The notes: a model not told the origin generated them from the letters alone. A DNA stretch of 64,000 nucleotides from Ascochyta rabiei (GCF_004011695.2 NC_082406.1:1736001-1800000), one strand, 5' to 3'; positions 11,196 to 22,375 are shown, counted from the first letter of the stretch. Program-made: numbers and translations.

Positions 11196-13535
11196 CTAAT
11201 TCCACAGCCGTATCGTGCCGTCTGCGCCGGCACTGACACACCAGGGCTCGCGCGGATGCCACTGGACGTCCATGACGCCGAGTCGCTGCCTGACCTTGTG
11301 GCCCTTGAGGACCTTGAGCGGGACAATGGTCGCGTTCTCCATCAGGTCGGTGACGACGTTGCCGTGGAAGATCTGCAGAGTGCCGTCGTCGCTGGCGTCG
11401 GCGAACAGGGGGTAGGCGGCCTGGTGGAAGGCGACGGCGCGGATGGCAGCGGTGTGGAAGCGGAGGGTTTTGTACGGCTTGGTGGAGAGCTCGAGGTCGT
11501 GCCAGAGCAGGCGCTTGTCGTAGGTGCCGACGATGAGGTTGTCGCCGCCGGGGTGGACGGCCATGGAGGAGATCCATTTCGCGCCGGGCTGCAGGATCTT
11601 GACGAGCTCTTGCTTGGCCAGGTCGTAGCTGCGGATGGTGTTGCGGGTGGCGACGAAGAAGATGGCTTTGCTGGGGTGGAACTGGGCCGTCTGGGCGATG
11701 CCTTTGAGGCGGCGGAAGGGGAGTTGGGTCAGGTGTTTGGAGACGGTGTGGATGGCGACCGAGGAGGACTGGCCGCGGGGGGAGACGGTGCAGAAGTAGT
11801 CGCCGCGGCGGTGCCAGGAGAGGGTTTTGATGGCGCTGCGGACCTCGACCTGGACGAGGATGCCCTTGTCCTCCCTCTTCTTCTCGGGTCGCGACCAGAG
11901 GCCGGGGGGTGTGTTGGGCGCGTCGTGGGCGTTGGTGCTGGTGGACTTGGACGAGGCGTAGCCCCAGCCGGCGTCGACGAGGTCGCGCGAGCGCTGCTCG
12001 ACGTCGGGGGAGAGGAGGGCGAAGGGGACGATGAGGTAGACGTGTTCGCCGGCGGCGGCGGCGAGGATCGAGGCTTCCTTGACGGGCCGCCACGAGACGG
12101 CGTCGACGGCGTCGTCGGACGAGAGGCGCGCGTTCCACAGCTGGCGGCCGGTCAGGATCTCCCAGATGCGCACGTAGCCGTCGTCGCCGCCGCTGGCAAG
12201 GAAGATGCCGAGCGGGTCGACGGAGACGGAGCGCACGCGGCCTTGGTGGCCGCGGGAGATGGCGGCGCAGGTGGTGGGGAAGGGCTTGAGATCGTCCGGG
12301 TCGGGCAGCTTGGGCAGGAGGGAGTCGGGGTCGATGTTCAGCCGGTTTCGGCGTATGCGGGGGGCGAGGTACAGGTCCAGGCTGCGCTCGAAGCGCTCCT
12401 TGACAAAGGCGTCGTAGCCGGGGACCTTGCGCAGGGCGTCGTAGCTCTTGGGCAGGAACTCTCGCTCTCGGTCCTCGTCGTCCTGCTCGCGCCAGGCGTG
12501 CTCCTCGGCCTTGTCCGGGAGGTACTCGGGCGGCGGGTGGTAGCTGGCCTCGTAGCCAGGCGGAGGCAGCTTGGGCGCGGCGATGTGCATCGAATTGTCT
12601 GGCCGCGGCTTCTCGTCGGCCCAGACGTCGAAGGAGAAGGGGTCGGCGTCTTGCTCGAGCTCGGGCGGCCTGTAGGGGGCAATGCGGCCCTCGCGGATGG
12701 CCTTGACGATCTTCATGACGCGCTTGGCCTCGTGCTTGGAGGGGACAAAGCGGCGCTTGGGCTCGGGGGCGGCGCTCAGCGGCATGATCTCCTGGTCGAC
12801 GCCGGAGAAGTAGGCGACCATGTCCGGGTAGGGGTCGTAGCCGTCCTCGACGACCTCGTTGCGCGCGACCTTTTTCAGCACGCTGAGCTCCTCGTCGGTC
12901 AGGTTCAGCGGCTGGCCGGTGGCGGGGTCGGTCAGGCCGGTCCAGCCCTTGGGGATGTCGATGCTGTCGAGCAGGGCGTCGAGGGCGTCGCCCTTTGCGG
13001 GCCGCATGATGCGCCTGCCGTTGATGTCGTAGCCGATGTGCGGGTACTCGTCGTAGTAGGCGAGGTCGATGTTGCCGATGGTGTTGGTCTGCTCGGCGTC
13101 GGAGTCGTCCGACTCGTAGACGGGCTCGATTTCGCGGTAGAGGTAGCGCGTGTTGCCGTTGGCGTCGGTCTGGACGGTGTAGTTGGGCTTGAGGCCGTCG
13201 TCGTCGTCGGCGGGGTCGGGGTCCATGTCGTGTGTGTGCTGCCGGGGCTCCGAGGTCTTGAGGGTGCGCATCTGCTCGCGGATGGCCTGCTCGTCTTCTT
13301 CTTCTTCTTCTTCTTCTTCTTCGTCGTCGTCGTCGTCGTCGTCGTCGTCGGACAGGCCCTCGATTATGCTGCTGGCGTCTGTCTCGTCTCCCTCCTCTTC
13401 CTCGTCGTCGTCGTCTTCGGAATGCGACAGGATGCCCTCGAGCAGGCCGTCGCCCAGTTCGTCGTCCGACTCGCTCTCTGGCGGTGGCGGCGGCGCCTTG
13501 ACCGCCGCCTTTCTCTTGCGCGGGTTGACAGACAT
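11196..13535 (-). CDS. ERB1: Ribosome biogenesis protein Erb1 (BOP1 homologue)
   Basis: Intron-free frame of 779 aa starting at [11 protein letters not shown]; the open frame extends 54 codons upstream, but those lie in GC-rich promoter DNA. The N-terminus has a long Asp/Glu tract encoded by TTC/GTC triplet arrays on the plus strand (about 13298-13350). It is followed by the BOP1 N-terminal domain ([52 protein letters not shown], ending in [17 protein letters not shown]). The C-terminal half is a seven-bladed WD40 propeller ([33 protein letters not shown], closing with [12 protein letters not shown]). Erb1 with Nop7/Pes1 and Ytm1/Wdr12 forms the PeBoW complex needed for 27S pre-rRNA processing in the nucleolus. 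It diverges from PRP5 across only ~360 bp. Codon third positions are almost all G or C, which opens an 801-codon antisense frame that is an artefact. Confidence 0.96.
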   Translation of the reverse strand: MSVNPRKRKAAVKAPPPPPESESDDELGDGLLEGILSHSEDDDDEEEEGDETDASSIIEGLSDDDDDDDDDEEEEEEEEEDEQAIREQMRTLKTSEPRQHTHDMDPDPADDDDGLKPNYTVQTDANGNTRYLYREIEPVYESDDSDAEQTNTIGNIDLAYYDEYPHIGYDINGRRIMRPAKGDALDALLDSIDIPKGWTGLTDPATGQPLNLTDEELSVLKKVARNEVVEDGYDPYPDMVAYFSGVDQEIMPLSAAPEPKRRFVPSKHEAKRVMKIVKAIREGRIAPYRPPELEQDADPFSFDVWADEKPRPDNSMHIAAPKLPPPGYEASYHPPPEYLPDKAEEHAWREQDDEDREREFLPKSYDALRKVPGYDAFVKERFERSLDLYLAPRIRRNRLNIDPDSLLPKLPDPDDLKPFPTTCAAISRGHQGRVRSVSVDPLGIFLASGGDDGYVRIWEILTGRQLWNARLSSDDAVDAVSWRPVKEASILAAAAGEHVYLIVPFALLSPDVEQRSRDLVDAGWGYASSKSTSTNAHDAPNTPPGLWSRPEKKREDKGILVQVEVRSAIKTLSWHRRGDYFCTVSPRGQSSSVAIHTVSKHLTQLPFRRLKGIAQTAQFHPSKAIFFVATRNTIRSYDLAKQELVKILQPGAKWISSMAVHPGGDNLIVGTYDKRLLWHDLELSTKPYKTLRFHTAAIRAVAFHQAAYPLFADASDDGTLQIFHGNVVTDLMENATIVPLKVLKGHKVRQRLGVMDVQWHPREPWCVSAGADGTIRLWN

Positions 13536-13570
<35 letters not shown>

Positions 13571-13898
13571 CGTGTGGTCGGGCGCTCCAGTCCACGCGCA
13601 GCTCGGCGTGCTCGAAAAAAAAGTTGGGCCACGGCAAAAGCTTCGGCGGGTCCCGCGCTAGCAGGGGTCGTGGGCGGTGGGTGCGGTGCAACACCAACGC
13701 GGGCTGCTCCTCGACCGTTGCTGCATCGCGGCCTCGCTGTCTGGCTGCACCGCGACATCGACATCAACATCACCGCTCTCCCACGCCCGCGCCACTTCTC
13801 CCACGCCCGCGCCACTTCTCCCACGCCCGCGCCACTCGTCCACCACGCCCGCGCCCCGTCGAGCGCGCATAGCAGACAGTATTGTGCCACGAGCCGCC
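13536..13898. promoter_or_regulatory. Divergent ERB1/PRP5 promoter with tandem repeats
   Basis: 363 bp separate the two start codons. Next to ERB1, at about 13536-13570, GGGCGGT is repeated about four times. Nearer PRP5, three 20-bp units of consensus CCACGCCCGCGCCACTTCTC run from 13781 to 13840, with a partial fourth to about 13857. No TATA box is visible. A shared promoter for two housekeeping genes is inference from geometry. Confidence 0.7.
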
Positions 13899-16800
13899 AT
13901 GGCCACGCGCCACGCTGATTCATCAAGGCACGACCGCGCTCGCTACTCTCCGCCCCGCCGCGACCGATCCCGCTCGCCCGTCCGCCGCGACCGCTCGCGA
14001 GATCGCTACACCGACCGCTACCCGGCCACCGCCAGGCGCGACGACCGCCACACCGACGACCGCCACATCGACCGGGACCGCGACCGGGACCGGGACCGGG
14101 ACAGAGGGGGCCGCGACCGCAGAGACGACCGCCGGGACGACCGCCGGGACGAGCGCAGAGACGAGCGCAGAGACCGCCGCCGCTCGCGCTCGCCCCCGCC
14201 CCGCCGCGACAGGGACCGTTCACGCGACCGCCGCCATGCCCGCGACGACCGCTACCGCCGCGACGACAGGAGCCGCGACCGCCACGACACCCGCCGCCGC
14301 TCCACCTCCCGCCGCTCCACCTCCCGCCGCCCACCCTCCTCCGCCACCACCCCCGCGCCCGACAGCAGACGCCCCGACCGCCTGACCTCCCTCTCGCGCG
14401 ACGACAGGACCCACCCCGACAAGCACCAGGAAGACAAGCAGGCCGCACGTGCCGCCAAGCTCGCCGAGTGGAAGAAGCGCAACGCAGAGCGCCTGGCCAA
14501 GGACAAGGGCCCCGACTCCCCGAATGCCGTCGCCTCGCCCACCCCCACCCCCACCGCCCCCTCGACCCCCACCGCCGCTGCTGCTGCCACGCCGCTGCCG
14601 AGTGGGTCCGCCGACGAGCCCGCAAAGCCAAAAGCACCCCTCAAGACCGCTACCGAGAAGCTCAAGCAGAAGCAGCCCGAGAAGTCGACCTTCAGGCTCG
14701 ACGAGTCGGCCGCCGCTCGACCGCTCGCTGCCAAGCCCGCCGGCAAGCCAGTGACGACCAAGCCTGCCTTTGCACACGCCGCCAAGACCAACGCCAAGAC
14801 CAACACCAACACCAACACCAACACCAACATCGGCGCCTTTGGCCTCAAGCCCAAGCCCGCCCTCGACGAGGCAGCCACGACGAAAAAGGCCTTCCTCGAA
14901 GACGACACCGACACGGGCAAGCGCAAGTTCCAAGCCCTGCCAGCCTTTGCCCCCATCGACCATGCGGACGCCCTGCCCGACCCCGACGCCGACGACGACG
15001 ACGAAACCGCCATGGACGACATGGGCAGCGACGACGAAGAGAACAACGCCCAGCTCCAGGCCCGGCTCGAGAAGCGCCGCGCTGACATGGCCGCCAACCA
15101 AGACACCAGCATGCAAGAAGCCCCCGCCGCAGAGGCCCCCGCCGCCGACGACGCCGCAGAAAGCATGGACGTCGACGGGGCCGCTGCCGCTGCCGCTGCC
15201 GCAACCGCTGCCGCCGAGCAAGACGACGTCGACCCGCTCGACGCCTTCATGGCCGACCTCACCGAGCCTGCCCCCAGTCGAGCACCGCCGCAGGGCACCG
15301 CCATGTTCAACGACGACCACGAGCCCGAGCAGACGTCGGTCGAGGCCGAAGACCTCCTCGCCATGAGCGCGGCCAAGAAGAAGAAGAAGGAAGTGCCCGT
15401 CATCGACCACGCCAAAGTCGACTACGAGCCCTTCCGCAAGAACTTCTACACGGAGCCCTCCGAGGTCTCCGCCATGACGGCCGAAGAAGTCGCCGATCTG
15501 CGCCACGACATGGACGGCATCAAGGTCAAGCCCGACGACGTGCCCCGTCCCGTCACAAAGTGGGCCCAGATGGGCCTGCTGCAGGCCACCATGGACGTCT
15601 TCCAGCGCGTGCACTACGACCGACCCACTTCCATCCAAGCCCAAGCCATACCCATTGCTGAATCAGGCCGCGACCTCATCGGCGTAGCCAAGACTGGCTC
15701 GGGCAAAACACTCGGCTTCGGCATCCCCATGATTCGACACATCCTAGACCAGCGTCCACTGAAGCCCTCCGACGGCCCCATTGGCCTCATCCTCGCGCCC
15801 ACGCGCGAGCTGTCCCTGCAGATTGTCAACGAGCTGAAGCCGTTCCTCAACGCCTCCGGCATCACCATCAAGTGCGCCTACGGTGGACAGCCCATCTCCG
15901 ATCAGATCGCCATGATCAAGCGAGGCGGCATCCACGTCCTCTGCGCTACCCCGGGACGTCTCATCGATCTGCTGCAGAGCAACTCGGGTCGGGTCCTCAG
16001 CTTCAGACGCATCACCTATGTCATCCTCGACGAGGCCGATCGCATGTTCGACATGGGCTTTGAGCCACAGGTGATGAAGATCCTTGCCAACGTTCGCCCG
16101 GACCGCCAGACCATTCTCTTCTCCGCCACCTTCCCCAAGAACATGGCCGCCCTGGCTCGCAAAGCACTCCACAAGCCCGCCGAGGTCATCATCGGCGGTC
16201 GCAGCAAGGTCGCCCCCGAGATCACGCAGATCATCACCCTCGTGCAGCCCTCGTACGAGAAGAAGATTTCCAAGCTGCTCCTGCACCTCGGCCAGCTGTT
16301 CTCCGACGACGAGAACGCGCAGGTCCTCATCTTCACGGAGAAGCAAGAGACGGCAGAAGACCTCCTCTCCAAGCTGTTCAAGGCGAAGTACTACTCGGTC
16401 AACACGATCCACGGAGCCAAGGACCAGACAGATCGCAACGAAGCCATCAACGACTTCAAGCAGGGCGTCCTCTCCATCCTGATTGCCACATCGGTCGCTG
16501 CTCGTGGTTTGGATGTGCCAGGCCTGGCCATGGTCTTCAACTTCGACTGCCCCACCCACCTCGAAGACTACGTCCACCGCTGCGGACGCACTGGTCGCGC
16601 CGGCAACAAGGGCACGGCCATCACTCTGCTCGAGGACCCAGGGCAAGAGCGCTTCGCCGTCCACATCATGAAGGCACTCCGGGAGAGCGACACCCAGGTC
16701 CCCGAAGGCGTCCAGAGCATGGCCGACACCTTCCTCGAGAAAGCAAAGGCGGGCACCGAGAAGTTCTTCGGCGGCTTCGGCGGCAAGGGTCTCGACCGCC

Positions 16801-17480
16801 TCGACGCCGCCCGCGCGCTCGAGAAGAAGCGCGAGAAGCGCGCCCACAAGGTCGAAGGCGAGGAGGAATCCGACGAAGAGCCCGAGCTCCCCGCGCTCAA
16901 GAAGCCCGAAGTCGCCGGCCCGGGCATCGTCAAGGCAACCGAAAAGGCCGCCGACAAGGCCGAGGAGGACCAGCCCGTCTGGATGAAGCTGCTCAACTCC
17001 AAGATCGTGGTCCAGAAGACGGAACGCCCCGAGGCCGCGGCGAGCGGCAAGCCCATGTCGGCCAAGGAGCGCGCCCTGGCCGCCGCCAACAAGGTCGACG
17101 GCCGCCTCAGCAAAAAGGGCATGATCCACGCCGGCCAGCCCATCGACAACAAGGGCCCAGACGCCGGCCTGTACCACAGCACCATCGAGATCAACGACTT
17201 CCCGCAAAAGGCCCGCTGGGCCGTCACGAACCGCACCAACGTCGCCAAGATTCTCGAAAACACGGGCGTCTCCATCACCACAAAGGGCACCTTCTACGGC
17301 CCCGGCAAAGAGCCCGGCGAGCTCGATCTGCCCAAGCTGTACATACTCGTCGAGGGCGACACGGAGAACGTCGTCACCCAGGCCATGATGGAACTCACCA
17401 GGTTGCTGCGCGAGGGCACCATTGCCGCCGAAGACGCGAGCGCCGTCCGCGGACCCACGGGCCGCTACAACGTCGTCTGA
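13899..17480 (+). CDS. PRP5: DEAD-box splicing helicase Prp5
   Basis: Intron-free, 1193 aa, started at MATRHADSSRHDRARY. The open frame reaches back to 13677 but that part overlaps repeat promoter DNA. Residues 1-170 are an RS/RD-like domain with many Arg-Asp and Arg-Ser pairs. A low-complexity linker follows, with an Asn-Thr run (near 14800) and Ala/Asp-rich blocks. The helicase core carries motif I AKTGSGKT (~residue 596), Ia PTRELS, TPGR, II DEAD (~710), III SAT, V ARGLDVPG and VI HRCGRTGRAG (~893). The C-terminal domain (IEINDFPQKARWAVTNR to GRYNVV) is the one typical of Prp5/DDX46. Prp5 acts in the nucleus during prespliceosome formation, remodelling U2 snRNP at the branch site. The length fits fungal Prp5 (~1180 aa). 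GC content is very high, as in ERB1. Confidence 0.96.
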   Translation: MATRHADSSRHDRARYSPPRRDRSRSPVRRDRSRDRYTDRYPATARRDDRHTDDRHIDRDRDRDRDRDRGGRDRRDDRRDDRRDERRDERRDRRRSRSPPPRRDRDRSRDRRHARDDRYRRDDRSRDRHDTRRRSTSRRSTSRRPPSSATTPAPDSRRPDRLTSLSRDDRTHPDKHQEDKQAARAAKLAEWKKRNAERLAKDKGPDSPNAVASPTPTPTAPSTPTAAAAATPLPSGSADEPAKPKAPLKTATEKLKQKQPEKSTFRLDESAAARPLAAKPAGKPVTTKPAFAHAAKTNAKTNTNTNTNTNIGAFGLKPKPALDEAATTKKAFLEDDTDTGKRKFQALPAFAPIDHADALPDPDADDDDETAMDDMGSDDEENNAQLQARLEKRRADMAANQDTSMQEAPAAEAPAADDAAESMDVDGAAAAAAAATAAAEQDDVDPLDAFMADLTEPAPSRAPPQGTAMFNDDHEPEQTSVEAEDLLAMSAAKKKKKEVPVIDHAKVDYEPFRKNFYTEPSEVSAMTAEEVADLRHDMDGIKVKPDDVPRPVTKWAQMGLLQATMDVFQRVHYDRPTSIQAQAIPIAESGRDLIGVAKTGSGKTLGFGIPMIRHILDQRPLKPSDGPIGLILAPTRELSLQIVNELKPFLNASGITIKCAYGGQPISDQIAMIKRGGIHVLCATPGRLIDLLQSNSGRVLSFRRITYVILDEADRMFDMGFEPQVMKILANVRPDRQTILFSATFPKNMAALARKALHKPAEVIIGGRSKVAPEITQIITLVQPSYEKKISKLLLHLGQLFSDDENAQVLIFTEKQETAEDLLSKLFKAKYYSVNTIHGAKDQTDRNEAINDFKQGVLSILIATSVAARGLDVPGLAMVFNFDCPTHLEDYVHRCGRTGRAGNKGTAITLLEDPGQERFAVHIMKALRESDTQVPEGVQSMADTFLEKAKAGTEKFFGGFGGKGLDRLDAARALEKKREKRAHKVEGEEESDEEPELPALKKPEVAGPGIVKATEKAADKAEEDQPVWMKLLNSKIVVQKTERPEAAASGKPMSAKERALAAANKVDGRLSKKGMIHAGQPIDNKGPDAGLYHSTIEINDFPQKARWAVTNRTNVAKILENTGVSITTKGTFYGPGKEPGELDLPKLYILVEGDTENVVTQAMMELTRLLREGTIAAEDASAVRGPTGRYNVV

Positions 17481-17960
17481 GCCGTGCGAGGCGGTTGACA
17501 TCTCCATGCTTGGACCACCCCAGGCATGGGGCGCCGGCGTTTGCTTTCTTTGGCCACGGGCCAGGGCGGGCACACGTCCGCACCGAGACGTACGTTGCAT
17601 CCACCCCCCTCCCCCATCAGCGTTTCCTCTGATCGCGACCGCCCAGTCCCAGATGCCCTCTTCGATGCCCTCTTCGATTCCCTCTTCGATTCCGCCTTGA
17701 CGGCTCGGCAAAAGCGTTGACGCGTTGGCGTGTATAGTCCCGTCTCAGACACGGGCGGGGGTGGGATCTTGATGCTGGGGTAAGTAAAGTAAAGGATCAA
17801 TAACATCTCATCTCATCTAGTCCAGTCTTGCGTCTTGCGTCTTGCGTCTCGCATCTTGATAAAAAAAGTAATCCAAACACGGTTGACAACCCTCCACGTC
17901 CCCCCAACCCCATTTCCATCCATCCACGCAATCCCCTCCCCCCACAACCCACAACCCAAC
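17481..17960. other. Convergent PRP5/CLC intergenic region
   Basis: Holds two short tandem repeats: a 12-bp unit (GCCCTCTTCGAT and variants, three to four copies, about 17654-17695) and CTTGCGT repeated about four times near 17826-17850. No gene is seen. Presumably it holds the 3' ends of both transcripts. Confidence 0.65.
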
Positions 17961-20585
17961 CTACCTCGCCTCTCCCCCCTCTTCCTCCTCTGCCAACCCC
18001 TCCAGAAACCCCACGAGCCGCTTCTTAATCACAACCCCCACCAGCGCCCCCGTCCCTTCCTCGGTAACGCACAGGTACCGCAGCCCCAGCTTCCCAAACA
18101 TCTCGACGGCGTACTCGAGCGGCGCGTGCGCGCTGACGCTCAGCGGCGTGCGGTCTACAAACGGCGTTAGGTCGAGCTCTAGTGCATCGGGCGCTGTGGA
18201 GTCTTCCGCCGCGTTGGGGGAGTGGTGGTGGTGGTGCAGCAAGCGCACCGCGGCGTCGTGATGGCCGTCACTGTCCGACGACAGTGGTAGCAGTGGTGAG
18301 GGCCGAGTCGGAGCGAGTTCGTCGAGGCCGAAGGCGAGTTCAGCCTGCGAGAGGTAGCCCTGCAGCACCGGCACGGACGAAGGGGCGCGGGCCTGCACGA
18401 GCACGAGGCCGGCGTCCATCAGGCCTCGTTGCCTGAGGGCGTTTAGTTTGCGCCGAAGCAGCGAGGCGCGCACGCAGCCTGCGGCGGGGACGTCGACGGT
18501 GATGTCGCGCATCGTTTGCTGCGGGGGCAGCAGCGCGGCGACGTTCAGCCCCTGCCCCCGGCGGCGCGAGACGAGGAGTTGTGCGCTCTCGGCGTCCAGG
18601 AATGGGTGGCCCAGCACCGTCTGCGCGACGTCATAGACGCCTGCGGCGGAGATGGCGTCGGCGGTCCATTTCGCAACGAGGATGGCGAGCATCTGCGGGA
18701 CTACGTAGTCGAGTGCCCCTGTCAGCTCGAGCATTATCACCGCCAGGCTGATGGTCATGCGGCTCACGCCGGCGAGGAAGGCGGCGGCGCCCACGAGCGC
18801 GAAGATGCCTGGCGACACGGTAGAGGGCGTGGATGGGAGTGCGTAGCCAACCAGCCGGCCGAACAGGGCGCCGGCGTCGAGCGCGGGGATGATGACACCT
18901 GCCGGGACTTTGCAGCCGAAGGTTGTGATGGTCAGGAGCAGCTTGGTCAGCGTCCCGTACGTCAACCAGGCCATGTACGGCCAGTCTGTTGCGGCTGCGT
19001 TTGCTTCGTGCGCGCAGATGAAGGAGCGCGCTGACGCGGCGTCGTTGCAGTCGACGAGCACGGTTTTGAGTACCACGTCGCCCGGCTCGCGAGTCAACGG
19101 GTTGGGGAACTGCAGGAGCGCAGTGGCTAGCACGACGATGGCGACTTCGATAACGGGGTTCTGGCGCACGAGAGGGATGCGGCGGAAGGTTCGGCTCCAG
19201 GCAAAATTCGCTCTGCAGAAGAGCCCGCCGAAGACGCCGCCTGCGATGCCGAGCAGTACGAAGACGAGGTAGTGCACTGGTTCGTACTGCGTACCGTAGT
19301 TTGTTTCAAACAGGACGAGCTTGCCGGTCCCCGTGGGGTTGAGTTGCTTGAGCACTATGGCGGCTGTCAGACTGCAGAGGAACGCGCGCCACAAGACCTT
19401 GCGCGGGAAGTAGGTGCTGATCTGCAGCTTGTCAGTCGACGAGACGGCATCTGGCTTTGGTAGCTACAATACCTCTTCGTAGCTGAACAGCACACCTCCA
19501 ATCGGAGCGCCAAACGCTACGCTCAACCCGCTCGAGCACCCCGCGCTCAACAGCTCTCGCATCTTCCGCCCGTTGTCTCTGTACTTTGGAAACCGCAGCC
19601 CCACTTGATACGCTACTGCGGTTGAGATGTGAACAAAGGGGCCTTCTTTGCCGAGACACATGCCCGTGCTGACGGCGAAAACGGCACCAAACGCCTTAAC
19701 GACAAGGACCCGGAGCGAGAGGAAGGATGGAATGGAGAAGCCGCTCAGGATGGTCTTGATCTCAGGTATTCCGCTGCCAGCGGCCATGTACATGACTTTC
19801 CCGCCCCCGGTGGATGCGGGCGTAGGAATCCGCGAACCAGTCGAGGGATGAGAACTGTATGGCTTCGCTGCCGGTGGAGGCGATGGCTGCTCGCTTGGCT
19901 CCTCTGCAGACGGCAGCTGGCTCCTTGTCAGCATCGTCGCGCTCGAGCTGATGGTGCCGAAGACGAGCGCCAGCGCGACGTAGATTGCGAAACTCCTGGC
20001 ATAATTGTCGCTCCACGCGTGCCACTCGTCGCATGCCGGTGCTGCGCCACCGTCTTCAGTAAACATGTAGAGTCGCGACATCGATACCGTCGGTGTGTCT
20101 TGCCTACAGCAGTTCTCGCGGCTCTTCCATGGGTTGGTGCTGCAGTACCCCATCTTCCAGTCCGCGACTGTGGCTACAGCAATGTCGACTAGAAAGGCAA
20201 CAACAGCCGTCAAAGCGCCGATCATCACCACAGCGATCCATCCTGAGCATGCGTCGAGAAGGGAGAGAATCTTGTAGCGCAGTCCAGATAGGGAGTTGAG
20301 CTGGCGGACACGATACGAGTCTTTGACCTGTCCAATATCAGCACGCACGTGAGGACGATGTGACTGAACAAACCGTACCAGATCATGTAGCCAGTCAATG
20401 GTTGTGTAGTCATTATACGGCAGGCGCTCGCCGACTGTGCTGTCGACAAGCTGTTGTTCCTCCTTTGATAAGGTTGAAGAAATGGCAGAGACTGTTTCCA
20501 GGTCCTGTTCCCGCTGCAGCTGAGAGAGTCGAGGATCATGGAGAAGAGGCGTCTGTTCACCTGCCGCCTCTATATCTGAGGGCAT
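17961..20585 (-). CDS. CLC-family chloride channel/antiporter
   Basis: Exons 20585-19473 and 19421-17961 with a 51-nt phase-0 intron give 857 aa. Selectivity-filter motifs are present: GSGIPE (MAAGSGIPEIKTILSGF), GKEGPFVH, and PAGVIIPALDAGALFGR in place of the usual GxFxP block. Multiple hydrophobic helices run from about residue 115 to 660. The C-terminus carries CBS-domain sequence (TPLSVSAHAPLEYAVEMFGKL, LRYLCVTEEGTGALVGVVI), with a His-rich loop (LLHHHHHSPN) between the two CBS halves. Eukaryotic CLCs of this type (yeast Gef1, mammalian CLC-3/5/7 group) move chloride, often in exchange for protons, across Golgi, endosome or vacuole membranes. The N-terminal EQTPLLHDP acidic/dileucine-like stretch suggests endosomal or vacuolar sorting; that is inference. 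The gating glutamate is the E of GKEGP. Confidence 0.94.
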
Positions 20586-21278
20586 GGTTCACACCGCTGA
20601 AGTCACGTAGCTTGGAGGGAGTCGCGGCATGGCTGGCTGATAGCCATGTGATATAGTCGGACGCAAAAAGCCACAGTGCATAGCGACGATGGGGTATCTC
20701 CGGAACCGTCGCTTATCAGACCGCGGAGGTACTGGCATGTTTAGTGACAATCGGGGAAGCTTGTCGTGATGAACCAGATCGCTGGCGTTGATTGCGGAGA
20801 GATAAGCGTGCGTCGAGTTGCTGGACCTGATAGGGCAAATCGCGTATACAACGCTAGCCAGACTGGTCGCGTCATCAACGTCAAACTATAGATTGTGACC
20901 GTGGCGAGTGCGTGTGTTAGAATACTCAATTTCATGTCGTGTGCTCGAGGAGAGAAATGCTGGGCCAGATCAATACGCATGCCCAAGAGTCTGAGGGACG
21001 GGGGTCTCGAGAAAAGTGTGGGAATACACGCGAAGCTACAGAACATATCCTTACAGACGTTTTGCAAGACAAGACCGCTCACGCTCCGATGTCCTGATCA
21101 GACGCGCCCAAAAAACCACACTGGACGTGAATAGACGACGACGGTCTAGGTCGAATACAGTGTTGATACCACACGCTTGCGTCAGGTCTGATCCGTCCAA
21201 CCACCGACCCGTAGGATGCCAAGGGAAATTCGAGCCAAGTGAGGTGAAGTGAGTCGCCCGAGAGGCCGTGTAGGTGAC
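20586..21278. other. Intergenic: CLC promoter and 3' flank of the mitochondrial HMG gene
   Basis: About 690 bases with no convincing coding frame, repeat or RNA gene. It should contain the promoter of the CLC gene at its left end and the terminator of the mitochondrial HMG-box gene at its right end. Confidence 0.5.
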
Positions 21279-22375
21279 CTAGGTAGAGGAAGAGGCAAGG
21301 GCAGATGTTTCACGGGTCCATCTTTGCTTATCGGCCGCGGCTTTATCTTCATACTTCTGTCGTCACGCGTTAGCCCACTCTTCACGTCCACGTCCACGCA
21401 CACCACAATAACATACCTTCCTCTCGTTGGCATCCAGCGCCTTCCACTCGGCCGCAAGAAGATTGGTCCTGTCGGTAATCCTGATGCCAGTGAAGTCGGA
21501 GCTCTGAGAACGCTCAGCAAAGAAGAAGGTCCACGAGGACCTTGGGCGCAGGACTCGGCGCTCGTCCATGAGCGGTCTGGTGTGCGAGGGCTTAGCGTTG
21601 CTCTTCAAGGTACCTGCGAGCTTTTTCCGAAGCTGAGCGCGCGCGTTGTTGGCGATGCGGATCTGGTCTGGTGTGTGCGTCTCGATCCATGCCTTGTACG
21701 CGGCTGCATTGGATTCGTTGCGCTCGGCAGCGAGGTGATTGTAGCGCTTCAGGAGATTATCAGCATACCATTTCTTGGCCGAATTTGAAGAGTTGGGTTT
21801 ACCTCGTGCTCGGCAGGCGTGACGTTCTTCCAGGTGGCCGCCTTGCTGCTCAGTGCTGCGGTGGCCCCTGTGCCTGTACCCTTGAGAGCTTCGGAAATGT
21901 AGATGTTGAAGGCTGTGACAGGGTAGTTGGAGACGGGCTCTTTCAGAGCAAGCAGTCTCAGCTTGCGGATGACCAGCTTCTCCTTCTCTTCAGGCGTGAG
22001 CACCTTCTTGGGCGCCCTCTTCGTGGCCGGCTTCTTGGGAGCAGCCTTTTTCTTGGCCTTCTTTGGTGCAGCCTTCGTGTTGGCAGCTGCCTTCTTCGTG
22101 GTCGACGTCCTCTTCGCGGTCGTCGTCTTCTTCACCGACTTGCCGGCTGCGGCCTTGGCCTTGACGGCCTTCTTGACCGTCTCGGTGGGCGTTGTCGCGG
22201 CCTTTGTGGTGGCATAGGAGCGTGTCTGGAGCTGCGACCCGCGCGACAGAGTGCGGATGGCCAGAGCGGAGCCGTGGCGGGTGGTCTGGACGAGAGATGC
22301 AAGCTTGGGCAGGTCGTGAGTAGCTTGTTTGGACACCTCGGCCGCCAAGCGGCAGAGCGCGCCGCGGGCCAGCAT
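21279..22375 (-). CDS. Mitochondrial HMG-box nucleoid protein (Abf2/TFAM-like)
   Basis: Exons 22375-21803, 21746-21417 and 21356-21279 (introns 56 and 60 nt, phase 0) give 326 aa. The start MLARGALCRLAAEV opens a basic, Ser/Arg-rich leader ending near RSYATTKAATT, typical of a matrix-targeting peptide. A Lys/Ala-rich linker (KKAAANTKAAPKKAKKKAAP) follows. Box A runs from PVSNYPVTAFNIYISE to YNHLAAERNESNAAAYKAW. Box B starts at RPRSSWTFFFAERSQS and ends KKYEDKAAADKQRW. I placed the first acceptor so that the conserved YNHLA tyrosine lies 11 positions after the box A tryptophan; a nearer AG would leave only a 29-nt intron. Two boxes behind a targeting peptide match proteins that compact mitochondrial DNA. 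The long histone H1-like basic linker is the unusual part. Function is by family. Confidence 0.85.

Noticed and set aside
11256..13661. 801-codon plus-strand frame and a 1148-codon minus frame across ERB1
   Set aside because: Both overlap ERB1 in other frames. Their translations are Gly/Val/Asp or Arg/Pro/His-rich without domains, which is what extreme GC3 produces.
14220..17711. Long antisense frames (474, 387 and 655 codons) opposite PRP5
   Set aside because: Shadows of the GC-rich PRP5 coding strand. The Gly/Val/Leu-rich translations lack any family motif, while PRP5 carries all helicase motifs.
21774..21802. 29-nt intron in the mitochondrial HMG gene
   Set aside because: Shorter than any other intron here. 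The acceptor 27 bases further on gives a 56-nt intron with a branch-site-like CTGAT and restores HMG-box spacing.
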